Assembly: GCA_949316235.1 (NCBI GenBank)
Contig: OX438754.1
Span: forward strand, 992,001 to 1,056,000
Direction of reading: 5' to 3'
From: Oegoconia quadripuncta
Lineage: Eukaryota > Arthropoda > Insecta > Lepidoptera > Autostichidae
Length of the DNA stretch: 64,000 nt
The notes under the pieces were generated by a model that saw nothing but the letters and a program-made list of their open reading frames with translations, was not told where the DNA came from and searched no databases. Shown here in pieces: positions 10,568-21,474 of the stretch; within the stretch, counting starts at the first letter, position 1, and every line of letters starts with the position of its first letter. Position numbers and translations under genes: made by a program.

Positions 10568-10833
10568 TGTGGTTGCAGTGGAAACATTGGGCCCTTGGTC
10601 TTCTGACACGAAACAATTTGTAAAGGATTTATCCGTTAGACTGGTCCACGCCTCTGGAGATATGAGAGCTGGTGCCTACTTTGCTCAGCAGCTGAGCTTA
10701 TGCATTCAGCGGGGCAATAGCGCTAGCGTACTAGGTACTATGCCTCACGGAAACGAGTTGGACGGCGTATTTTTTCTATAAGATATAGGTATATTTAATT
10801 GTGTTTTATAAATTTGTTGTTTCATGTACAGTA
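10568..10833 (+). mobile_element. Retroelement C-terminal coding fragment
   Basis: A 71-codon open fragment reads VETLGPWSSDTKQFVKDL, then GDMRAGAYFAQQLSLCIQRG and NSASVLGTMP before stop at 10,781. This C-terminal motif (ETLGPW...SGD.RAG.Y..Q..SL.IQRGN) recurs at the end of non-LTR RT ORFs in insects as I recall; the clade is uncertain. A second copy lies inverted at 527-652. Confidence 0.55.
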
Positions 10834-11264
10834 TAGATTTTTGTTTAACTCGCAGAATAATAATATTATATTATTTTTGGAGATTAGTAGAACTACTCAA
10901 GCGTACAAGTCATTCAGGTACTCATTAATTTTGTAATAAGCTTTTTTTATGCAACATTGTTATAAAAAATATACCAGGATTGTTTTAATCGTATGAGTGC
11001 ATATAGTTGGATCGCGCACATTTGATTTCGGTGATTTCAACTATGCCAACTAATAGTGCTCAAATAGTGCCTAATAGTGCCCAAAGCACAGAAATAGTGC
11101 TACTGTAGTTTAAAAGATATTTAGGTCTTTCACTGAAAATGAAAATTAAAAAAAAATGGAAAAATGTTTGTATCTTTCTTTAGGAATCACATGCAACGTA
11201 TTGTTAAGATTTCCTTTTAGGTATAAAGATACCTGTGTCAGAAAATCTTGCTCTTAACTAAGCA
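10834..11264. other. Non-coding stretch with degenerate AATAGTGCT motifs
   Basis: 11,050-11,110 has several AATAGTGC-type words in loose tandem; similar words recur at 11,778-11,820. No gene. Confidence 0.4.
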
Positions 11265-11625
11265 TATCAAATCAAATCAAATCAAAAATGTTTTATTTCG
11301 TAAGTTATAAGAATAACATTTGAAATCGTCATGACATACAGTTATCGCTCATTCACTAGGAAGTCTCCCCAGAGAAGAACGAGGAAGAAACTCCGGGGTT
11401 GCTCTTTTTAAATAAGTCAATACAAATACAATTGGAAATACCTAATTGTAAAATTTATGATTCGCCAAAGAAAAATAAGAATAAAATATACTGGATATTG
11501 CCGAGCGGTTCATGTCCACGCATTCTTATCATCCAGATAGTCATAAATTTTATAACAGCCTTTGGCTCATAGTTTCCGGTTAATGGTTATTTTAAATGTA
11601 TTTCAAGGCAAATTTTGAATATCTA
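11265..11625 (-). mobile_element. LINE-J2 3' end
   Basis: On the plus strand begins with (CAAAT)n and AAAAATGTTTTATTTCG. The reverse complement matches 26,890-27,256, including the RT C-terminal and 3' UTR text (AGAAGAACGAGGAAGAAACT). 5'-truncated. Confidence 0.8.
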
Positions 11626-12449
11626 CCGGAACCTTATTGTAAAAACCTTATAGTAAACATTGTAATTATTAATAGATTAAATGCTACCACTTAATTTTTC
11701 ACTGAGCAAGCCATCTTGACGTCAAGTTAGCTGTGTCATAGAGAACGGCTGTACGTATCGTCATGATCTATATGTCTATGAATAGTGTTCAAATATTGCT
11801 CTTCATTAATAGTGCTTCAGGAGAAGCTGAGAAAACATGGCATTATTGTTGAGCAAGCCAACTTAACGCTTTTATTCCTGAGCGCTGCAATCAGCGCAAA
11901 AAGGCTAGAATGGGTAGTGCGGTAGTTCTTCTTAGATGCTTTTTGGTGAATGTCACATCAATGGATTTTATAGCCATATGCTATGGGTACTGGCCAGTTG
12001 CAATTTGCCCTTGACAGAGACTAATAAAGTGGGTAACGATTCACACAAATCACATATGTAATGTATTTTATTTGACTTTGAATGAATGAATTTGAACTCC
12101 AATAACCCAAACCCACCAATGAGTATCAGCTCAAAAGAACGACACCGTTACAGATGTATTTGACTATTCTTTAGTCAAGTCGGCCCGACACATAATAATA
12201 TGGACTCAAGTCGAATATTATGAAACGCAATCGATTTATAGTATCTCGAATATAAGTCTATACTTATTACTTCTTATTTTATAATTATATAATAACAATT
12301 AAAGGCAAAAGATCGTTGAATTAGCCATTTCATGAAATGCTTAAACGTCATGTATAGCGGAAATTTCATACGTCATTAGGAACTATGCTGCTCAGAGCTT
12401 GGTTAGGTTGTGTTAGGTGGCTTTGGCGGTGTCACCACCGGCGTGTTTA
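11626..12449. other. Non-coding stretch, nothing recognised
   Basis: No coding or repeat assignment beyond short AT-rich words and one TTTGACTTTGAATGAATGAA tract near 12,070. Confidence 0.3.
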
Positions 12450-12655
12450 GTTTAAAACCTCCAATATTAAATTAAAGTGATTGCGTTGCGTTGTAGAAGA
12501 TGCTAAGATTTCCTAAAACAATTGTCTATTAAATTAATCAATGGCTACTTTATATTTTCTAAAAAATAGTTTATTGAGTCGTGATATTTGCCCTCGGTGA
12601 AATTTTTTATAAATATAAATAAGTTATTGATCGATTTTTTTTTCAATAGTTACAG
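12450..12655 (+). repeat. Dispersed repeat R1, second copy
   Basis: Aligns with 7,965-8,180 over about 200 bp; see that entry. Confidence 0.7.
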
Positions 12656-12674
12656 GAGTTACAATAGTACTTCT

Positions 12675-12896
12675 TACCACGTACGACCACCCTATGGAAC
12701 GGACTTCCGGCAGCGGTGTTCCCGAACGAGTACGACATTGGAACCTTCAAGAAACGAGCCTACACCTTCCTCAGAGGCCGGCAACGCATCTGTGACACTT
12801 TTGGTGTTGCGGGTGTCCACGGGCGGCGGTGATTACTTTCCATCAGGTGACCCGCATGCTCGTTTGCCGCTCTCTCATATATAAAAAAAAAAAAAG
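12675..12896 (+). mobile_element. LINE-D 3' end
   Basis: Encodes [20 protein letters not shown] with minor frame damage, then GTGATTACTTTCCATCAGGT and an A tail. Same family as 25,484-26,100 (minus) and 20,731-20,887. Confidence 0.8.
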
Positions 12897-13264
12897 GAGG
12901 TAAGTAAGTAAGTTAAGTACATTCTCCGACGCAATCAAATTCACTATGGTAATTTAATATATACCGGTAGAGTTTTTTTACCCTAAGGACAAAATGGGGC
13001 ATTTTAGGTAAGAGAAATAGAAGTTGTTAGCATGGGCAGTTTTTTTTTTAAAAAAGCACACGGTGCATGTCGTGATTGATATGCGACTGGCGTGATTGGC
13101 GGGTTCTTATCATGCGAAATTTATTTGGAACTCATATTTTCTCCAAGTTTTCTTAATTTATAGTACCTTATGTATGATACTTACAAGTGTGCTATGGTAA
13201 TGATCAGGCACACGCGTTTCATACGACGTTTTTCAACACACTTGAGAGGAAGAAAACAAAACTC

Positions 13265-15447
13265 ATATAGGTATTAACACAATTTTAATTATTAAAACAA
13301 TTAGTAAAAGTACAATTTTCAAAATATGTTAGGCAATACTCGAAAATATTCAAGCGAGCTTGTGCCACAGCAAAATCAAATTTTATAAATAATAAAATAA
13401 AGAATAGCGCGGACATAGTAAAGACAACTTGGAAAGTTATAAATAGCGAAACTGGCAAATTTAAAACTCTTAACACTGATACGCGATTAAAAATTAATGA
13501 TCGAATTCTAACTTCACAATTAGAAGTTGCAGAAGCTTTTGAAAAATTCTTTACTGATATCCCAATATTAACTACAAATTCTCTGAATTCATGTCCCACA
13601 CTCGCTGAATCGCTACTTAAACAAAATGTGGAGATTTGTGACTCCCATTTTAAATTTAATCATGTAAGTCCTATAGACATCTTAAAAGCATTTCGTTCTT
13701 TAGACAAGAAAAAAACTGCCGACCTTCACGGTTTATCAGTAAAAATTATTAGTGCCGTAATTGATTGTATTTCACCACACTTAGCTTATATCTTTAATAA
13801 ATGTACTGATGATGGCATATTTCCTGATCTGATGAAGCACAGTAAAGTCATACCTTTATTTAAAGCCGGTAGTACATCAGACCCCTCTAATTTTAGACCT
13901 ATTTCAATACTACCGACTCTCAGCAAAATCTTTGAAAAAATTATATTAAATCAGATATCGAGTTATTTTTACAGTAACAATCTAATGTCATATAAACAAT
14001 TCGGTTTTACAAGGGGCCGCTCGACAACCGATGCAGGTGTCGAGCTCTTACAATATATTTTTGAGGCTTGGGAAGATGCGCGGGATGCAATAGGAGTATT
14101 TTGCGACTTGTCCAAGGCCTTTGATTGCGTTCATCACGACACTTTAATCAGGAAATTACGTCATTATGGTGTAACCGGCCGAGCTCTCGACCTTCTGAAT
14201 TCTTATTTGAGTAACCGAGTTCAGAGGGTTGATATCAGTGGTAATACATCGTCAGGGTCGACAGTCTGTATGGGCGTCCCACAAGGCTCCATTCTCGGAC
14301 CATTTTTGTTTTTGGTTTACATAAATGACTTGCCAAACCTTGTAAACGATAAACATGAAATAGTATTGTTTGCTGACGATACCTCTGTAATGTTTAAAGT
14401 AAATAGACTAAAATTAAATTATGACGACGTGAACAATGCTATTTCTCAAATAGTAGAATGGTTTACGGCAAATAATTTGTTACTGAATGAGAAAAAAACT
14501 AAATGTGTAAAATTTGTACTGCCTAATGTCAGGGAGGTGCCCACAAATATAATGATAAAAAATGTCACTCTAGACCTTGTTGAGTCCACTGTATTTTTGG
14601 GCATTACTTTGGACGCCAAATTACAATGGGGTCCTCATATCCATAAATTGGCGAAGAAGCTCAGCTCTGCAGCGTATGCAGTCAAAAAAATTAGACAAAT
14701 ATCGGACGTAAATACTGCTAGATTAGTATATTTTAGTTATTTCCATAGCCTGATGTCTTACGGTATCTTGCTGTGGGGAAATGCCGCGGATATCAATACA
14801 ATCTTTGTTTTACAAAAACGAGCCGTTCGCGCAATTTATCAATTGAGACCTGCAGTGTCACTTAGAGACAGATTTAAAGAGTATAATATTCTAACCTTTT
14901 CGTCACAGTACATTTTTGAAAATCTAATATATGTCAAAAAAAATATAGCATCATTTAGGAAAAATAGTGATAAACATGATGTCAATACAAGAAATAAAGA
15001 TAAACTTGCAGGTCACATAAGTCGCCTCCACAAAGTCAGTAATTCATTCAAAGGGTTATGTATACGCTTTTTCAATAAAGTTCCTGTTGATATACAAAAT
15101 CTTCCTTTCAATAAATTTAAAGATACTATAAAACAGAAACTTATTAAGAAAGCATATTATAAAATATCAGATTATTTAGATGATAAACAATCATGGGCAT
15201 AACCAGCCCGTTCGCATAACCAGGCTATTTCACAATTAATAATGAAATATTATAATATAAAATAATAATTTTGTAATATAAAAACCTTTTTTTTAAAAGA
15301 GCGACCTTTCGAGTTTCTTGCTTGTTCTTCTCAGGGGAAAATTGCCTTTTGAACAAGCAGTAGCTTTAAACATGTAAAATCTGACTATTTTAAGTGTACC
15401 CGGTGTACCTACAAAATAAAGCATTTTTTGATTTTGATTTTGATTTG
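13265..15447 (+). mobile_element. LINE-J1 element, 5'-truncated, with (GATTTT)n tail
   Basis: The left edge is near 13,265-13,289, where the RT linker frame opens. The 3' UTR after the ORF contains GAGCGACCTTTCGAGTTTCT and AAAATAAAGCATTTT, and ends in three GATTTT units (15,428-15,447) instead of poly(A). Five more 3' ends of this family are scattered across the window. The undamaged 1.9-kb frame suggests a fairly recent insertion. Confidence 0.85.
13289..15202 (+). CDS. Jockey-like non-LTR reverse transcriptase, 5'-truncated ORF2
   Basis: Open from just after a stop at 13,286 to TAA ending at 15,202 (about 637 codons; no real start codon is needed because the element is 5'-truncated). The N-terminal part (KIFKRACATAKSNF onward) is the linker downstream of the missing apurinic endonuclease domain. 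RT motifs are in order: KVIPLFKAG and NFRPISILPTLSKIFEK, QFGFTRGRSTTDA, VFCDLSKAFDCVHHDTL (motif A aspartates), GVPQGSILGPFLFLVYIND (motif B) and LFADDTSVM (catalytic FADD). It makes cDNA at the target site in an intact element. No gag-like ORF1 and no endonuclease remain, so this copy cannot move by itself although the RT frame is undamaged. It resembles jockey-clade polymerases; the exact family name is not assigned. Confidence 0.9.
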   Translation, partial: LLKQLVKVQFSKYVRQYSKIFKRACATAKSNFINNKIKNSADIVKTTWKVINSETGKFKTLNTDTRLKINDRILTSQLEVAEAFEKFFTDIPILTTNSLNSCPTLAESLLKQNVEICDSHFKFNHVSPIDILKAFRSLDKKKTADLHGLSVKIISAVIDCISPHLAYIFNKCTDDGIFPDLMKHSKVIPLFKAGSTSDPSNFRPISILPTLSKIFEKIILNQISSYFYSNNLMSYKQFGFTRGRSTTDAGVELLQYIFEAWEDARDAIGVFCDLSKAFDCVHHDTLIRKLRHYGVTGRALDLLNSYLSNRVQRVDISGNTSSGSTVCMGVPQGSILGPFLFLVYINDLPNLVNDKHEIVLFADDTSVMFKVNRLKLNYDDVNNAISQIVEWFTANNLLLNEKKTKCVKFVLPNVREVPTNIMIKNVTLDLVESTVFLGITLDAKLQWGPHIHKLAKKLSSAAYAVKKIRQISDVNTARLVYFSYFHSLMSYGILLWGNAADINTIFVLQKRAVRAIYQLRPAVSLRDRFKEYNILTFSSQYIFENLIYVKKNIASFRKNSDKHDVNTRNKDKLAGHISRLHKVSNSFKGLCIRFFNKVPVDIQNLPFNKFKDTIKQKLIKKAYYKISDYLDDKQSWA

Positions 15448-15849
15448 AAAACGGTAATTAACAGTTTTTGTTGGTATTTGAACAGTTTGTGTTATAGTAT
15501 AGTATTGTATATGTTGTATAAAACTCATCCGATATTAAACGTTTTAATATAATAGTTTATGTTTTATTACTAAATACCTTTACTATATTTAAAGCAAACT
15601 AAAGATTTGTTAGAAGACATTTTTATTCCATCACTGACGGGTACTCTATTGTGCTAAAAATCACGGCCTTTAAGTTTTTTTTTTTTTTTTTTTTTTTTAT
15701 GGCCTTTGTTATCGTGCCATATTAATATATAATGTGCCATATAAACGTATAGGAAGTTAAAAGTGAATCCTTAGTGGACTAATAAGTCTGACACAAATCA
15801 CCAAATTCCACGACCACCCTCTCCCAATGCGAGGACAGTGAAGTAATAA
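15448..15849. other. Non-coding stretch with a 26-bp T run
   Basis: A pure T tract near 15,675-15,700 is followed by unassigned sequence; possibly the A tail of a lost minus-strand retroelement. Confidence 0.4.
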
Positions 15850-16393
15850 CATTCTAACCTTTTAGTCACACTTTTGAAATAATGTATGCCAAAAAAATAT
15901 AGCATCATTTAGGAAAAATAGTGATAAACATGATGTCAATACAAGAAATAAAGATAAACTTGCAGGTCACATAAGTCCCTTCGCAAAGTCAGTAATTCAT
16001 TCAAAGGGTTATGTATACGCTTTTTCAATAAAGTTCCAGTTGATATACAAAATCTTCCTCTCAATAAATTTAAAGATACTAACTTATTAACAAAGCATAT
16101 TATAAAATATCAGACTATTTAGACGATAATCATCCCTGGACATAATCAGATCGTTCGCATGCCAGGCTATTTCACAATTGATAATGAAATATAAAAAACT
16201 TTTTGTAATATAAAAACCTTTATGTAAAATCAAAGCCTGATTTTAAAGGAGCAACCCTTCGAGTTTCTTGCTTGTTCTTCTCTGGGGAAAATTGCATTTT
16301 GAACAAGCATTAGCTTATAAAATGTAAAATTGACTATTATAAGTGTACTCTGTGTACCTACAAAATAAAGCATTTTTGACTTTGACTTTGAAG
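15850..16393 (+). mobile_element. LINE-J1 3' end, second copy in tandem orientation
   Basis: Matches 14,888-15,447 with small deletions and frame-breaking changes, e.g. CAAGAAATAAAGATAAACTT. Ends AATAAAGCATTTTTGACTTT with (TTTGAC)n. An older copy 400 bp downstream of the first one. Confidence 0.85.
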
Positions 16394-17164
16394 TACCCAA
16401 TACTTGAAAGAAAATTTTATGCCCCACTATGCTAGACTGGTTTCCGTAGGTACCTGTGTATCAATGGGCAGACGTCTCTTGATAGGTACCTACTCAGTGT
16501 ATCGCATAAATCTCTCGATATCACAACATATAATCTGCTGTCTGTCTGGCTGTGGTAGATAACAAACTAATCACTGGAACTTAATTGATATTGGCAATAC
16601 CACTTATGTATCGGATGTAACCATTTTCAACCAACTTCAAAAATGGAAAACTAAATTACGTATGTACCGCCATATCTCTGAATTTATAATCCCTTTTTTT
16701 AATAGTTGTTATTTAGTTTGCAATGTCCGTATGTAAGCAGGTAAGTAAGTTGTTTGTTTCAAAATTAGCAAAGCTTTTTTCAACCCCTTTCTGGTATCTG
16801 ATTGAGTTGGAATTTGGCATATTTATGTAAGTTCGGTGAAAATGCAATGTTATGGTACCATCGAGCTGATCTGATGTAGGGACATGAGACTCTCTGATGG
16901 CAAATGGCAATTTCGACTAGTTTGTTTTGTTGCCAGGAACTCTTTGCATTATATAAGATGGCGAGGGTCTGAAGATGGAGCCAGAAGGTTGCCACTGGAA
17001 CTCCTTAATGGACTTTATATTACTCGTCTTCGTACTAGAATCATATGTGATAATCATGATCGATCATTAAAAGCTTATTTTTAAAGGTATTTTCAAATAT
17101 AGAAAAAAGAAAATAAATACAATAAGTATTTGCTTTACCCAAAGGTTATAGGTAGTCCTTATAC
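16394..17164 (+). repeat. Dispersed lepidopteran-type repeat (AACCAACTTCAAAAA family)
   Basis: 16,620-17,060 begins ACCAACTTCAAAAATGG and continues with GAGCTGATCTGATG and GAAGATGGAGCCAGAAGG. Partial relatives occur at 29,180-29,360, 38,660-38,790 (inverted) and 50,200-50,305. Family common in moths as I recall; not a host gene. Confidence 0.5.
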
Positions 17165-17300
17165 GCAAAGGTTGCCTGGAAAGTTTAGTGATAAAGTCGC
17201 CAAATTGTACATTCTATTCTGACCACTTTTCTGAAACTGTATTTTCTTTTCCGATGTGCAATAAAATTTATTTGTATTGTACACAAATAAATTTATTTAT
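17165..17300 (+). mobile_element. LINE-G 3' tip
   Basis: GGTTGCCTGGAAAG...GTGATAAAGTCGCCAAATTG then GTGCAATAAAATTTATTTG, the terminal motif of the family at 1,866-2,312. Confidence 0.65.
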
Positions 17301-17418
17301 TTGTGTTGTATTGTACTTACAGGACGAACTCATATCGATAATGAAGAGAACCTTATTAAAGCCGATGTTTTTGCCAATATTTTTGGCATGGCGGTTGAAC
17401 TAACAACAAATAAATTGT

Positions 17419-17779
17419 TTCAAAGTCAAAGTTAAAGTCAAAAATGCTTTATTTTGTAGGGACACAGAGTACAGTTAAAATAGTCAATTTTACATTTTTT
17501 AAGCTACTGCTTGTTCAAAGTGCAATTTTCCCCTGAGAAGAACCAGCAAGAAACTCGAAGGGTTGCTCTTTTAAAATCAGGCTTTGATTTTACATAAAGG
17601 TTTTTATATTACAAAAAGGTTTTTATATTTCATTATTAATCGTGAAATAGCCTGGCATGCCAACAATCTGATTATGCCCAGGGATGATTATCATCTAAAT
17701 AGTCAGATATTTTATAATATGCTTTGTTAATTAGTTTCTGTTTTATAGTATCTTTAAATTTATCGAGAGGAAGATTTTG
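17419..17779 (-). mobile_element. LINE-J1 3' end
   Basis: Plus-strand CAAAGTCAAAGTTAAAGTCA tail complement, then ATGCTTTATTTTGTAGGGAC and the RT C-terminal remnant to 17,779. 5'-truncated. Confidence 0.85.
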
Positions 17780-17796
17780 TTTGTTTGTTGTTGTTG

Positions 17797-18192
17797 TTGC
17801 TAAATTGCAGAGCCTCGAACACCGTCGCAAGGTCGCCTGTCTCTCAATCTTTTACAGGATGCACTTCGGTGAGTGTGCATTGGAATTGCACAATCTTATT
17901 CCACCATCGCCATTTCATATTCGGACTACTAGGCGCGGGGAGCGATTCATCAGTCATCATCATTCAGTTAACATACCGAACATTCGCACTAAGCGGTTCG
18001 ACTCTTCATTCATAATGCGAACAGCCAAGGCATGGAACTCCCTTCCGGCGTCTTTACTGAATCCTACAACCTTGGGATCTTCAAGAGCAGGGTGAAAAGG
18101 CATTTACTGAGATCGCGTGCTTCACCTTCGGCCACATCGTCACTTCCCATCAGGTGAGATTGTGGTCAAACGCGTATCCAGTTAACCATTAA
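17797..18192 (+). mobile_element. LINE-C 3' fragment with RT C-terminus
   Basis: Encodes RRKVACLSIFYRMHFGECAL and FDSSFIMRTAKAWNSLPASL, then frame damage. The 3' UTR contains CTTCGGCCACATCGTCACTT and CCATCAGGTGAGATTGTGG, ending in an A run. This tail is the one that SINE-A resembles. Confidence 0.85.
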
Positions 18193-18904
18193 AAAAATTG
18201 AAATTCTTCTCTAGGGAGTGTTGTGTGTTTGACGGCGTTGTGTGTCAGTTTTTATTCGGATTTATCTCAATAATGCGTGGCTCGATCTGCGCGTATTTTT
18301 ATATATTCAAGATTAAAGTTATAAGAGAATACATATAGTTTAGTGTTTCATTATATTAATTTCATATTGTAAATTTTAGACAATTAAGTGGCAACATAAA
18401 GTAATTATGAGAGTCGAAAAACTCTGTCTGGTCAATCTGTCGATCGCTCAGAGTGGTTGAAAAATATATTTAAAGGTTGGCGGATGTGTTCTAAATTTTT
18501 CTAATGTTTTGAAATTGTTATTTATCGTCTGCAACTCATCGAAATCTTTCTATGCCTGTTGAGAGCAGTCCCGAAGTCTTTAAACTAGGGGAAAGGTTCT
18601 CAACTACGTTTTATCAAAATGGGTTCAGGCGTTTCGAAGATATTTCCCTTTTAACGCAATGATATTGTTAAGTTTAGTTCCTACGGGTGTTAACTAAATT
18701 TTCATATACATAATAGCACGATCTTTGTACCCAACGAGGTGGTCAGAGAGGTATCCCAAACATATGTGTTTGGGTGCTCCAATTTCCAAAAAAAAATAAA
18801 GCTTGATACAACGTGTAACGGTAATTTCATCTTTCGAAATATACCTACATGCATATTTGCATTTATTTCCATTAGAATGTTCGTAGAAAATTAAGCGGTG
18901 GTCA
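18193..18904. other. Non-coding stretch with dispersed 'GACGGCGTTGTGTGT' repeat
   Basis: 18,215-18,330 carries GTTGTGTGTTTGACGGCG and ATCTCAATAA text also found at 30,655-30,826 and 37,900-38,008. The remainder is unassigned. Confidence 0.45.
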
Positions 18905-18984
18905 TGTTTTTTTTTTTTTTTTTTTATGCACAACGTGTTGGTACTTGACCTCAATCACACCTGATGTTAAGTGAAGATGAAATG
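18905..18984 (-). mobile_element. SINE-A 3' stub
   Basis: T run (A tail on the minus strand) followed by GTACTTGACCTCAATCACAC and AAGTGAAGATGA; only the last 60 bp of SINE-A remain. Confidence 0.75.
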
Positions 18985-18991
18985 AAATAAT

Positions 18992-19221
18992 GTCAAATCA
19001 AATCTAAAATGCTTTATTTTGTAGGTATACAGGGTACACTTAAAATAGACAGATTTTACATTTTTAAAGCTACTGCTTTGTAAAGGCAATTTTCCCCTGA
19101 GAAGAACAAGCGAGAAACTCGAGAGGTCGCTCTTTTAAAAAAAAAAGGTTTTAATATTACAAAATTATTAATTATTATTTTATATTATATATAATATTTC
19201 ATTATTAATTGTGAAATAGCT
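18992..19221 (-). mobile_element. LINE-J1 3' end
   Basis: Tail complement TCAAATCAAATCTAAAATGC then TATTTTGTAGGTATACAGGG and CGAGAAACTCGAGAGGTCGC; collinear with the 3' UTR of 13,265-15,447. Confidence 0.85.
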
Positions 19222-19824
19222 CCATAATATAAATGATTCCGTTTGTTCGAGTGTACACCTGATGACGTCATTTCCTTCCACGTGTCACTCACTGGAAAAT
19301 GACACGTCCTCAGTGGAAATGACGCAATGTCACATTTATAGTTTTTGTCTATAGATTAGTTACATTCATCTGGACGAATGCAGGAAGGGGCAAAAGATAA
19401 TTAACATACAAAATCATCATTCGTTTTAGTCCACTACTGGACGTTTTGTGAAAGGATTTGAATCGCTAGAGATTTTGAGAACAAATATGAAATATAAAGT
19501 ATAATTTATTAGCACTTATTATGGTATCGCATAGGTATTAGAGTTGGTATCGCCCGTACTAATATTAATGCAAAACGTATGTCTGTCTGTCCTAGCCTGG
19601 GCCCCGGAGACGGACATAGACTACTTTCATCCTGAAAAAATCCGCGATAAAGTATTACAACTATGTTGGTCTCATACAACTCTGCTTAGTCTGTGGTGTT
19701 AAGACCTCAATAGTTCTGACGCTTTTATATTTAAAAAAGAATTATCTATATCTATAAAACTAATCTTTTATAGTGTAACTTCTATAAGCTATAATCAACA
19801 GTGGTACTTAACACGGGCCTGATG
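19222..19824. other. Non-coding stretch with an imperfect palindrome and a dispersed repeat
   Basis: 19,259-19,326 can fold back (CGTCATTTCC...ACGTGTCA against TGACACGT...GGAAATGACG). 19,550-19,700 holds text of a common moth repeat (ATGTCTGTCTGTC, GACGGACATAGACTACTTT). No gene. Confidence 0.4.
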
Positions 19825-20080
19825 AAAGAAAGAAAGAAAAGTATTTATTGCCAACAAATACAGAAAATTTCGTAGGTATAACATTTTGCATAATTAAATG
19901 TATTTGTGGCAAAGGGATTGGGCATCAGCATTTGCTGCCAATATGTCGTATGGCAATTGAAAACGCTGGTTTTCAGCGCAACCCCTCTCGCTTAGGTTTT
20001 CAAAATAAAACAACAGTCAGGCGCGTTCCCACATACACTTGTGTGAGAAAAAAAAACAGGGAATAAGAAAAAAAAACTGC
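19825..20080 (-). mobile_element. Probable LINE 3' UTR remnant
   Basis: Plus-strand (GAAA)n then GTATTTATTGCCAACAAATAC is the usual layout of a minus-strand LINE 3' end (poly-A signal and tail); interior has CAGCGCAACCCCTCTCG. Clade unknown. Confidence 0.45.
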
Positions 20081-20207
20081 TGCTACCTACTTGCGAGTGC
20101 GATAACAAAAAAAAAAGATCTTAAAAATATGATGAATGTAGACAATGCCCTACGGGACTCTATTGCTACTTTGGCCGAAAGAAGGTGTGTAGGTTAGTAG
20201 GAAAAGA

Positions 20208-20570
20208 AGTTTTTTTTTTATGATTGACTGGACTCGCGTTTGACCACAATCTCACCTGATGGAAAGTCGATCGCGATGAAAAGCACGCGATCCCAGTAAA
20301 TGCCTATTCACTCTGCTCTTGAAGATCCCAAGGTTGTAGGATTTAGGAAAGACTGACGCCGGAAGGGAGTTCCATGCCTTGGTTGGTCGGATGATGAATG
20401 AAGAATCGAACATCTTAGTGCGAATGTTCGGTATATTAACTATATACGGGTGGAATCCCTCCCCACTCCTACTGGTCCGAAGATGGAAGGGTGACGGTGG
20501 AATAAGATTATGTAATTCCAACGCACACTCCCCGAAATGCATCCTGTAAAAAACTGAAGTTCGACAAGTG
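20208..20570 (-). mobile_element. LINE-C 3' fragment
   Basis: Minus frame encodes VFYRMHFGECALELHNLIPP and [20 protein letters not shown], about 113 codons. Tail complement T run at 20,210. Close to 4,742-5,135. Confidence 0.85.
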
Positions 20571-20730
20571 AGACTGTAGCCAATTAAATGCAAATGGTAT
20601 TAATGCCACTTTCCAACCCCATAGGTATGCACCTAGATGCAGTGAGCGGGACAGTAACAGAGAGCTACCACTAATAAAAATGACAATAGGCGATAGGAAT
20701 ACTGGAAAAGCAGGAAAGTTCTTCATGATT

Positions 20731-20890
20731 CATTGGAACCTTCAAGAAACGAGCCTACACCTTCCTCAAAGGCCGGCAACGCATCTGTGACTCTTTTGGT
20801 GTTGCGGGTGTCCATGGGCGGCGGTGATTGCTTTCCATCAGGTGACCCGCATGCTCGTTTGCCGGCCTTTCATAATAAAAAAAAATGATA
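20731..20890 (+). mobile_element. LINE-D 3' tip
   Basis: GGAACCTTCAAGAAACGAGC, GCAACGCATCTGTGACTCTT and CTTTCCATCAGGTGACCCGC, then an A-rich tail. Same text as 12,720-12,890. Confidence 0.85.
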
Positions 20891-21289
20891 AAGAACAAAT
20901 TACCGACCCCCCTAAAACCAGCCCCAAAATCATGTACCGCTTACATGTCAACTCATGACCTCGCAAATATTAATTAAATCATCCGCAAAACACTATCATA
21001 CAATCAAACCTGACAAATAAACACGTTATTGTTAGCACAACCGTCAATATTTACCGATCTTCCATACATATTGTGTATGCATTTGGATGTAACGAAACTG
21101 ATGTATGTTTGCAAGCAGCTGTAACAGCTGGAGGAATACTGGAAAACTGTTTGCAGTGCTCAGATGCAGATCCCTGAGCAAACTGTAGCGATACGAGCTG
21201 GCGTGATGCGTGCTGAGTAGTGGAACCGCCAAGTTCCTCGCGTCGTAACACAAAGAGCATCATTTATTATATGCTTTTCTCAAGCAACC
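20891..21289. other. Non-coding stretch, nothing recognised
   Basis: Two overlapping minus frames of about 70 codons at 21,044-21,263 show no family motif and no splice support. Confidence 0.3.
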
Positions 21290-21474
21290 TTTTTTTTATG
21301 CACAACGGGTTGGAACTTGAACTCAATCACACCTGATGTTAAGTGTAGATGAGTTCGAAGGTGGAAGCGTACTGACCCGGAAATCCCAACACATTTGGGG
21401 GACTGGCTATCTTATCTCTGACAACCGGAACACAATGCTTAACATTGCTTCTTGGCGGCAGATTTAGATAAGAT
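21290..21474 (-). mobile_element. SINE-A, head missing
   Basis: A-tail complement, GAACTCAATCACACCTGATG and body up to GGCGGCAGATTTAGATAAG. Truncated before the tRNA-like part. Confidence 0.8.
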
